This document shows, piece by piece, positions 8,546-15,093 of a DNA stretch of 64,000 nucleotides. The notes beneath the pieces are model-generated. The model ran no database searches, was not told the DNA's origin, and was given only the letters and a program-made list of their open reading frames with translations. The stretch lies in contig NZ_JAKKOT010000004.1 of NCBI RefSeq assembly GCF_021739025.1, positions 62,001 through 126,000 on the forward strand. The letters run 5' to 3'. The stretch's first letter is position 1; each line of letters starts with the position of its first letter. This stretch comes from Gordonia liuliyuniae (lineage in GTDB: Bacteria > Actinomycetota > Actinomycetes > Mycobacteriales > Mycobacteriaceae). The translations under genes were made by a program, and so were the position numbers.

Positions 8546-10030
8546 TCAGCGCGTCGACGCCGATTGTGCGGGGACGGCCGTCTCGACGGCGCCGCGCTCC
8601 GACTTCTTCTTGACCGCCGGGATCAGCAGAGTGATGGCGACACCGACGAACGCGGCGATCGCGCCGACGAGGAAGCATGTCTCGAACGCCGAATGCGACG
8701 GGACCGCGATGCCGCCGTGGCTGACGGTCGCGCTCGTCATGATCACCGCCATGATGGCCGACGAGGTCGTCGTGCCGACCGAACGCATGAGGCCGTTGAG
8801 ACCGACCGCCGCACCCGCCTCGGTGATCGGGACGGAGCCCATGATGAGGGTCGGCATCGCGGCGTAGCCGATTCCGACACCGGCGGAGGCGACGAGCGAG
8901 GCGAGTGCGAGCTGCCACGGTGCGTTCATCAGGACGAACCCGCACAGGTAGCCGAGGCCGAGGACCGTGGCGCCGATCGCGAGTGTGAACTTGGCCCCGA
9001 TCGAGTTCATCAGGTAGCCCGAGACCGGCGCGAACACCATCATCATCAAGCCGCCGGGCGCCATCCACAGGCCCGCGTGCAGGATCGACTGACCCATGCC
9101 CCCGACCTCCTCAGGGAGTTCCATGAGCATCGGGATGACGACGGCCTGCGCCATCATGCCGAAGCCGATCGCGACCGCGGCGATGTTCGTCAGCAGGACC
9201 GACGGGCGAGCCGAGGTCCGCAGGTCAACGAGCGGGCTCGCGGTGCGGAGTTCGAAGAGGCCCCAGAGGATCAGGACAGCGAAACCGCCGAGGAGGAAGC
9301 CGAGCGTCGTGCCCGAAGTCCAGCCCCAGTCGTTGCCCTTCGTGACGGCGACCAGTGCGCTCGACAGGCCGATGGCCAGACCGATCGCTCCGGTGAAGTC
9401 GAATCGTCCGCCGACGGCGTCCTGCACGGCGGGGACGGCGAAGAACACCAGCGCGACGACGACCAGAGCCAACACCACCGAGACCCAGAACAGCATGTGC
9501 CAGTCGAACGACTCCGCGATGAACGCCGACAGTGGCATGCCGATGGCCCCGCCGACACCCAGCGTCGCGCTCATCGCCGACACTGCGAACGCCGTCATCT
9601 TGGGTGGGGTCACCTCGCGCATCAAGCTGATGCCGACCGGGATGAAGCCCATCGCCAGGCCCTGCAGGGCGCGGCCGGCGATCACCGGAATCAGCGACGA
9701 CGACACGGCCGGAATCAGTGAGCCGATCGCGAGGAGCAACGCGCTGTACAGGAGGATGCGGCGCTTGCCGAACATGTCGCCGAGGCGGCCCGCGACCGGC
9801 ATGGCAACCGCGCCACCGAGCAGGGTGGCTGTGATGATCCATGATGCGTTGCTCACGGACGTGCCCAGCAACTCCGGCAGCTGCGGCTGGATCGGGACGA
9901 TCAGCGTCTGCATGAGTGACGCGACCAGGCCGCCGAGACAGAGCACGATGACGGTGACCATCGGCGAGCCGGTGGTTCGGTCCGGCGTCGGAAGCGTCAT
10001 AGGCTCGTCAGCGTGGTTTTCCGATGACAT
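8546..10030 (-). CDS. DHA2-type MFS multidrug efflux transporter
   Basis: Membrane transporter of 494 residues with about 14 hydrophobic segments, the layout of the proton-driven DHA2 (EmrB/QacA) drug pumps. The MFS motif GRLGDMFGKRR follows helix 2, and the motif-C-like stretch ATLGVGGAIGMPL is in helix 5. ATG at 10030 has a GAAGGAA ribosome-binding site. It is transcribed divergently from a MarR-family gene across a promoter with a tandem repeat and palindromes, which suggests MarR repression released by a substrate (inference). The C-terminus is charged and cytosolic (KKKSERGAVETAV). Confidence 0.85.
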   Translation of the reverse strand: MSSENHADEPMTLPTPDRTTGSPMVTVIVLCLGGLVASLMQTLIVPIQPQLPELLGTSVSNASWIITATLLGGAVAMPVAGRLGDMFGKRRILLYSALLLAIGSLIPAVSSSLIPVIAGRALQGLAMGFIPVGISLMREVTPPKMTAFAVSAMSATLGVGGAIGMPLSAFIAESFDWHMLFWVSVVLALVVVALVFFAVPAVQDAVGGRFDFTGAIGLAIGLSSALVAVTKGNDWGWTSGTTLGFLLGGFAVLILWGLFELRTASPLVDLRTSARPSVLLTNIAAVAIGFGMMAQAVVIPMLMELPEEVGGMGQSILHAGLWMAPGGLMMMVFAPVSGYLMNSIGAKFTLAIGATVLGLGYLCGFVLMNAPWQLALASLVASAGVGIGYAAMPTLIMGSVPITEAGAAVGLNGLMRSVGTTTSSAIMAVIMTSATVSHGGIAVPSHSAFETCFLVGAIAAFVGVAITLLIPAVKKKSERGAVETAVPAQSASTR

Positions 10031-10050
10031 TCGGTGTGATTCCTTCAGTA

Positions 10051-10082
10051 GTCAGACGGTGCACGAGTCAGACGGTGCACGA
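10051..10082. repeat. Perfect 16-bp tandem repeat between efflux and marR genes
   Basis: GTCAGACGGTGCACGA occurs twice in a row (10051-10066 and 10067-10082) just upstream of the DHA2 start. It contains the palindrome GTGCAC. It could be a recent duplication or a pair of regulator sites. Confidence 0.6.
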
Positions 10083-10099
10083 CGTGTGCGTATGGACGC

Positions 10100-10117
10100 T
10101 ACATATGTATGATGCAT
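10100..10117. promoter_or_regulatory. Probable MarR operator and divergent promoter
   Basis: This AT-rich spot holds the 10-bp palindrome TACATATGTA (10100-10109) and ATGCAT (10112-10117), with a TATGAT -10-like box for the marR gene at 10108-10113. It stands out from the GC-rich surroundings and is the likely binding site of the neighbouring MarR protein. Confidence 0.5.
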
Positions 10118-10198
10118 AATCAAAATCGGGCGCTGTGGAATACTCGCTCGGCGAGTCGCATCACAGGGCGTCGAACCCGCTCGAAAGGAGCCGATCGC

Positions 10199-10657
10199 GT
10201 GCACTCGGAATCGGACGATCCCGTTCTGTCGTCGCCGTTGTATCGGGGCCTCGTCGACGAGCTGCTTCGGCTTCGTCGACGCCGTAACACAGTCGACGAG
10301 GGTGCGGTCCTCGATGTGTCCGCGTTCTCTATCCTCTGGCTGTTCGACGACGGTCGGGCGCGGACCCTACGTGACCTGGCCGGCGAACTGTGCCTGGAGC
10401 AGTCGACGGTGAACCGGCAGGTCAACACTGCCGTGAAGCACGGCTACATCGAGCGATTCGAGGTTCCGGGGCAGGTCAGCCGCCTGTATCGCCCGACGGA
10501 TGCGGGCCGCGCGGCCTACCTGCATGACGGACTCAGGCGTGCTCGTCGGCTCGAAGTGATCTTCGCCGACCTCGCACCCGGGACCCCGGAAGGGCTGTTG
10601 AAGGAACTGAAGGCCTACAACGACGCCTCCGACAGGCATGCCGACGACGAACTCTGA
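10199..10657 (+). CDS. MarR-family transcriptional regulator
   Basis: DNA-binding protein of 152 residues with a MarR winged helix. The recognition region is around LRDLAGELCLEQSTVNRQVNTAV (about residues 57-80), followed by a wing with RLYRPTDAGRAAY and C-terminal dimerisation helices. The GTG at 10199 was chosen because GAAAGGAG lies eight bases upstream; the frame is open further back to 10109. It is divergent from the DHA2 pump and probably represses both genes through the palindromes between them. The inducing ligand cannot be read from the sequence. Confidence 0.82.
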   Translation: MHSESDDPVLSSPLYRGLVDELLRLRRRRNTVDEGAVLDVSAFSILWLFDDGRARTLRDLAGELCLEQSTVNRQVNTAVKHGYIERFEVPGQVSRLYRPTDAGRAAYLHDGLRRARRLEVIFADLAPGTPEGLLKELKAYNDASDRHADDEL

Positions 10658-10720
10658 CGATCGGGTGCGTCGTCGAAGTGGCACGCCCAACGCTGTTCAC
10701 CACGTGAGGCCTTGTGCCGT

Positions 10721-10789
10721 TGAGATCAGTCGGCCCATCGCTCCGTGAGGGCACATTGCCGGAACAGGTTGGTGAGCGTACTGATCTCA
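10721..10789. repeat. Inverted repeat with 49-bp spacer upstream of gntR
   Basis: TGAGATCAGT (10721-10730) and ACTGATCTCA (10780-10789) are perfect inverted copies. The right copy ends about 25 bases before a TACGCT -10-like box (10814-10819) of the GntR gene. It could be a two-site operator bridged by a regulator dimer or a long RNA stem. Confidence 0.45.
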
Positions 10790-10856
10790 GCACCGCCCCC
10801 GGGCGAGAGGCACTACGCTGTAGCAGAAGTGCTCAGACAAGTAGAGAGGTTGGGCG

Positions 10857-11528
10857 ATGGTTGAGCGTGTGCAGAGGATGCCGCTGGCCGATCAGGCCGC
10901 CGCGCTGCTGCTCGATCGGATTCGCGACGGAGAGTGGAAGCTCGGCGCCAAGCTGCCCGGGGAGACGACACTTGCGCCGCAGTTGGGCGTCGGCAGATCC
11001 ACTGTGCGTGAGGCCATTCGGCAGCTCGCCGGTCGGGGAGTGGTGACCACCCGGCAGGGCGCAGGCGTGTTCGTCGCGGCTCTCGACGCGCCACCGGATC
11101 GGGCGGAGACGGTGCGTCGTGCATCGATCATCACGGTCATCGAAGCGCGTATCGCAGTCGAGACCGAAGCCGCGTCTCTCGCAGCGCGGCGGCGGACACC
11201 CGCCCAACTCCGTGCGATCCGCAAAGCGCTCGTCGCGCGCGCGGGCGCCGTCGAATCGGTGCCCGCATACGTCGATGCCGATCTCGACTTCCACCGCGCG
11301 ATCGTCGTTGCCGCCGCGAATGAGATCCTCACTGACCTGTTCGACCTGTCCACACCGCGTATGCGAGAGGCGATGATCGACATGCTCGCGATCCGTGGCG
11401 AGTACGGCGGCGCAGCCGACCAGGATGCGCACGCAGAACTAGTCGAGGCCGTGGCAGACCGCAGACCGGACGCCGCCTCCCAGGCCAGCCGTACGCACCT
11501 CACCGATCTGAAGGAGACACTCGCATGA
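10857..11528 (+). CDS. GntR/FadR-family transcriptional regulator (FCD domain)
   Basis: Regulator of 223 residues. A GntR winged helix covers about residues 8-75, with the typical KLPGETTLAPQLGVGRSTV and AIRQLAGRGVV segments. A helical FCD effector domain follows (about 90-215), with RIAVETEAASLAA, DLDFHRAIVVAA and a late DAHAELVEAV, whose His residues fit the FCD metal or acid-binding pocket. FadR-type members often sense organic acids or acyl-CoAs. The stop overlaps the next start (ATGA), so it is translated together with a lone ABC ATPase. An inverted repeat before its promoter suggests autoregulation. Confidence 0.82.
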   Translation: MVERVQRMPLADQAAALLLDRIRDGEWKLGAKLPGETTLAPQLGVGRSTVREAIRQLAGRGVVTTRQGAGVFVAALDAPPDRAETVRRASIITVIEARIAVETEAASLAARRRTPAQLRAIRKALVARAGAVESVPAYVDADLDFHRAIVVAAANEILTDLFDLSTPRMREAMIDMLAIRGEYGGAADQDAHAELVEAVADRRPDAASQASRTHLTDLKETLA

Positions 11529-12331
11529 CCGACGACGTCTTGCGGCTCGACGCCGTCACCTTCCGCCGCAACGGGCGGGAGATCCTGCACGGGATCGATC
11601 TGACCGTTCGCTCGGGCGAGCATTGGACATTGCTTGGACCAAACGGTGCAGGTAAGACGACGATCGTGGGATTCTGTGCGGCACAGACGCATCCGACCAC
11701 CGGCACGGTCGACGTGCTCGGTAGACGACTCGGCCGCGTCGACATGCAGGCACTGCGTCGGCACATCGGACACGTCAATCCTCGGCATCCGTTGCGGTCG
11801 CCGCTGTCGGTGCTCGACATTGTCCTCACCGGGTTCACCGGCACCATCGACACCGCGATGCGGTGGGAGCCGAGTGCGGCGCAGCTCGACCGCGCCCGGG
11901 CGGTGATCGCCGAAGTCGGCCTGACCGACGGCATCGACTACCGGTGGCCCGACATGTCGCAGGGTGAGCGCGGCCGCGCACTCGTCGCGCGCGCGCTGGC
12001 CCCCGAACCGGAGCTGTTGCTGCTCGACGAGCCGACGACGGGGCTCGACGTCGCCGCCCGCGAACAGCTACTCGAAACCATCGACTCTCTCGCGCACACA
12101 TCGCCCGAGGTCGCGTCGATCCTGGTGACCCACCACCTCGAGGAACTGCCCGAGACGACCAGTCACGCGATGGTGATCGCCCACGGCGCCGTCGTTGCTT
12201 CCGGACTCGTCCACGACGTCGTGACCACCGACGTCATCAGCGACGCATTCGAGCACCCGATCGCCGTCGGACACCAGGACGGGCGCTGGAGTGCCAGGGC
12301 GATCAAGCGAACGGCTCCAGCAACACCTTGA
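11525..12331 (+). CDS. Stand-alone ABC-type ATPase
   Basis: Single ABC ATPase domain of 268 residues without membrane segments. Motifs are Walker A GPNGAGKTT (near residue 39), Q-loop region HVNPRHPL, signature MSQGERGR (near 144), Walker B LLLLDEPTTGLD and switch ILVTHH. It resembles ModF- or FhuC-like ATPases. No permease or binding protein gene is adjacent, and its only partner is the upstream gntR gene through an ATGA overlap. It may serve a permease elsewhere, or act in a non-transport role as some unpaired ATPases do; the sequence does not decide. Confidence 0.8.
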   Translation: MTDDVLRLDAVTFRRNGREILHGIDLTVRSGEHWTLLGPNGAGKTTIVGFCAAQTHPTTGTVDVLGRRLGRVDMQALRRHIGHVNPRHPLRSPLSVLDIVLTGFTGTIDTAMRWEPSAAQLDRARAVIAEVGLTDGIDYRWPDMSQGERGRALVARALAPEPELLLLDEPTTGLDVAAREQLLETIDSLAHTSPEVASILVTHHLEELPETTSHAMVIAHGAVVASGLVHDVVTTDVISDAFEHPIAVGHQDGRWSARAIKRTAPATP

Positions 12332-12496
12332 TCGCCTCCCGCGCGTCCGTCGCCCGGTCGCCGAGTGTGCGCCGAGACCGCTCGCCATCTCGTGAATCGC
12401 CGCGGCCGCACGCGGCGGGAATATGTCGCGAGTCGGCGAGGTTGCACAGTCTGGACTGATGATCGACCGGGTTCGGCGGCGAGGGAGAGCACACGG

Positions 12497-13846
12497 GTGA
12501 CGAGGCGGCGAAGTAGCGGACCGACGATGTTCGCGTCTCTCGCTGAACCGAACTTCCGCACCTATGTGACCGGTGCGTTCGTCTCCAACATCGGCACCTG
12601 GGTGCAGCGCGTCGCCCAGGACTGGCTGGTACTGCAACTGTCCGGAAACTCGCCGGTCGCCGTCGGTATCACCACAGCCCTCCAGTTCTTGCCCGCGCTG
12701 CTGCTCTCGCCCGTCGGTGGCCTGCTCGCCGACCGCTTCGACAAGCGCAGACTCTTGATGTTCACCCAGTCGTGGATGGCGGTCTCGTCGCTGATCCTCG
12801 GCCTGCTCGCCGTGACCGGGTCGGCCGCGACCGTGCACGTGTACGTGCTCGCGTTCGTGTTCGGCATGGGGTCGGCGCTTGACGTCCCGGCCCGTCAAGC
12901 ATTCGTCTCGGAGATGGTCGGCGCCGAACGCCTCACCAATGCGATCGGCCTCAACAGTTCGGCGTTCAACGCCGCCCGTCTCATCGGTCCCGGCGTGGCA
13001 GGCCTGATCATCGCGGCGTTCGGCAGCGGCTGGGCGATCCTCACCAACGGCGTCAGCTATCTCGCGTTCCTCCTCGCGCTGGCACTCCTCGACGAGGCGA
13101 GACTCGTCCGCAGCGAGCCGCTGCCGCGCGCGAAAGGCCAGCTGCGCGAAGGTTTCCGATATGTCACGCAACGATCCGACCTGGTCGTCGCACTCGGTGT
13201 CGGATTCGCGGTCGGCACGTGGGGCATGAACTTCCAGATGACCAACGTCCTGATGGCGCGCAACGAGTTCGGTCTCGGGGCCACCGCGTACGGCGTGCTC
13301 GGTTCGGTGATGGGCATCGGATCGCTGGTGGGTGCTCTGCTCGCTGCCCGCCGCAAGGCGGCACCCAGCCTGCGGTTCGTGGTGGCGTCCGCGTCGGTGT
13401 TCGCCGTCTTCCTCGGCATCTCCGGGCTCGCGCCGACCGCGTACGTCTACGCCGTCTGCCTGCCGCTGCTCGGGCTCTCCGCGCTCATCACGCTCACCGC
13501 CACCAACATGTACGTGCAGACCAACGTCGACGCGCAGGTCCGCGGCCGGGTCATGGCGCTCTACATGACGCTGCTCATGGGTGGCACACCGATCGGATCG
13601 CCGCTGCTCGGTCTGCTCGCCGATCACTTCGGGCCGCGCGCCCCGATGGTCGGCGGAGCGCTATTGCAGGCGGCGACCATCGTCCTCGTCGTGCTGGTCG
13701 TCCGGACGGTCATCGCTCGACGAGGCGATGACGGACCTCAGGCCCCGATGACCCCTCAGGCCCCGATGACCCCTCAGGCCCCGATGACGCCGTCGGCCCC
13801 GATGACGCCGTCGGCGACCAGTCGCTCGGACGCCGCCGCGTCGTAA
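12497..13846 (+). CDS. MFS exporter, EntS/MFS_3 type
   Basis: Transporter of 449 residues with about 12 hydrophobic helices, similar in layout to the EntS-like exporters of siderophores and macrolides. It has the typical opening FRTYVTGAFVSNIGTWVQRV, an ADRFDKRR motif after helix 2 and AFVFGMGSALDVPARQAF in helix 4. GTG at 12497 has GAGGGAGAG nine bases upstream. The C-terminal tail consists of six-residue repeats (PQAPMT three times, then PSAPMT) encoded by 18-bp tandem repeats, and it overlaps the end of the convergent CoA-transferase gene by 73 bases. The substrate is unknown. Confidence 0.83.
   Translation: MTRRRSSGPTMFASLAEPNFRTYVTGAFVSNIGTWVQRVAQDWLVLQLSGNSPVAVGITTALQFLPALLLSPVGGLLADRFDKRRLLMFTQSWMAVSSLILGLLAVTGSAATVHVYVLAFVFGMGSALDVPARQAFVSEMVGAERLTNAIGLNSSAFNAARLIGPGVAGLIIAAFGSGWAILTNGVSYLAFLLALALLDEARLVRSEPLPRAKGQLREGFRYVTQRSDLVVALGVGFAVGTWGMNFQMTNVLMARNEFGLGATAYGVLGSVMGIGSLVGALLAARRKAAPSLRFVVASASVFAVFLGISGLAPTAYVYAVCLPLLGLSALITLTATNMYVQTNVDAQVRGRVMALYMTLLMGGTPIGSPLLGLLADHFGPRAPMVGGALLQAATIVLVVLVVRTVIARRGDDGPQAPMTPQAPMTPQAPMTPSAPMTPSATSRSDAAAS
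13736..13815. repeat. 18-bp tandem repeat spanning two convergent gene ends
   Basis: Units of CCTCAGGCCCCGATGACC lie at 13736, 13754 and 13772, then a CCGTCGG variant at 13790 and a partial unit at 13808. The 18-bp unit equals six codons, so changes in copy number keep both the exporter frame (+) and the CoA-transferase frame (-) open. The CCTCAGG version supplies the TGA stop of the minus-strand gene, while the CCGTCGG version reads through as Asp. Confidence 0.85.
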
Positions 13847-14979
13847 CCGAGTTCGGCGAGTAGCGACCGACTGTGTGCGCCGAGTGCAGGCACGTCGCCC
13901 ATCGGGAGTTCGACGTCGGCGAACCCCATCGGCGGCAGAAGTCCCTGTACCGGGCCGATGGGTGTCTGCACGGTGCGCCAACGGTCCCGTGCGGACAGCT
14001 GCGGATGGTTCACCAGCCCGGCGATGTCGTTGACGACCGCGGACGGCACTCCTGCCGCATCGAGACGGGCGGCGAGGTCGGTCCCGGCGAACCGGGCGGT
14101 CTCCGCCGCGACCGCGTCGTCGCATTCCGTGCGGTGCGCGACCCGGTCGGTGTTCGACGCGAACCGCGGATCGTCGGCGACGTCGGGTCGGCCGAGGACC
14201 TCGGCCATCAGCGACCGCCAGCCGCGATCGTTCTGCACGCCGATCAGCAGGCGGCCGTCGGCCGTCGGGTACGCGTCGTACGGCACGATGCTGGCGTGCC
14301 CGAGACCGTGCCGCGCAACCTGGCGGCCGGTGTGCATCTGGATGTACATGGGATGCCCGATCCACTCAGCGGTCGCGTCGAACATCGATACGTTGAGCAC
14401 CGCGCCGCGCCCGGTCCGCGCCTGCCGGAACAAGGCGGCGAGGATCGATTGCGCGAGGTAGAGGCCCGCGGCGATGTCCGACGACGGCACCCCGGTCTTG
14501 CTTGCGGTGGCCGGCGTCCCGGTCAGTGAGACCAGTCCCGTCTCGGCTTGGATCAGGAGGTCGTACGCCTTCCGGTCCCGGTAGGGGCCGTCGTCGCCGT
14601 ACCCGGTGATGCTCGCCGCGATCAATGTCGGGTCGGCAGCCGCCAGCGCGTCGGGATCCAGGCCCAGTCGGGCGGCTGCTCCGGGCGCCGAGTTCTGTAC
14701 GAAGACGTCTGCGGACTCGACGAGCCTGCGCGCGACCGCGACGCCGTCGGGGGACTTGAGGTCGAGCGCGATCGACTCCTTGCCGCGATTGAGCCACACG
14801 AAATGGCTGGCCATGCCGTCGACGGCGCGATCGTAGTTGCGCGCGAAGTCGCCTTCGCCGATCCGCTCCAGCTTGATGACGCGAGCGCCCAAGTCGGCCA
14901 GGTGCCGGGTCGCCAGGGGCGCGGCGACGGCCTGCTCCAGTGCGACGACCGTCACGCCGTCGAGAGGAAGGTCGGTCAC
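13774..14979 (-). CDS. CaiB/BaiF family (type III) CoA-transferase
   Basis: Family III CoA-transferase of 401 residues, which moves CoA between carboxylic acids through an aspartyl-CoA intermediate. Family features include LDGVTVVALEQAVAAPLATR at the N-terminus, VIKLERIGEGDFAR, LNRGKESIALDLKSPDG, ASITGYGDDGPYRDRKAYD (the YD carrying the likely catalytic Asp near residue 165) and VLNVSMFDATAEW. The GTG at 14979 has GGGAGCAG upstream and gives the usual length; the open frame continues into tex. The C-terminal GVIGAD repeat comes from the 18-bp array shared with the convergent exporter. The acid substrate is unknown. Confidence 0.85.
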   Translation of the reverse strand: MTDLPLDGVTVVALEQAVAAPLATRHLADLGARVIKLERIGEGDFARNYDRAVDGMASHFVWLNRGKESIALDLKSPDGVAVARRLVESADVFVQNSAPGAAARLGLDPDALAAADPTLIAASITGYGDDGPYRDRKAYDLLIQAETGLVSLTGTPATASKTGVPSSDIAAGLYLAQSILAALFRQARTGRGAVLNVSMFDATAEWIGHPMYIQMHTGRQVARHGLGHASIVPYDAYPTADGRLLIGVQNDRGWRSLMAEVLGRPDVADDPRFASNTDRVAHRTECDDAVAAETARFAGTDLAARLDAAGVPSAVVNDIAGLVNHPQLSARDRWRTVQTPIGPVQGLLPPMGFADVELPMGDVPALGAHSRSLLAELGYDAAASERLVADGVIGADGVIGA

Positions 14980-15080
14980 TGCGCTGCTCCCATCCGCTGA
15001 TCCTGGGACCCGCTGCCCCGATGACCTGTTGACGATAGCTGGCCGGGTTCCCCGTCGCTCCGGTCGACGGGTGACTTCGG

Positions 15081-15086
15081 TAGCCT
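15081..15086 (+). promoter_or_regulatory. tex: -10 box for leaderless tex mRNA
   Basis: TAGCCT ends seven bases before the GTG start at 15094, and no ribosome-binding site is visible. This fits a leaderless transcript. Confidence 0.5.
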
Positions 15087-15093
15087 GCATCCG

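Noticed and set aside
12068..13627. 519-codon minus-strand frame opposite the ABC ATPase and MFS genes
   Set aside because: The sequence is hydrophilic His/Arg/Glu-rich shadow of membrane protein codons.
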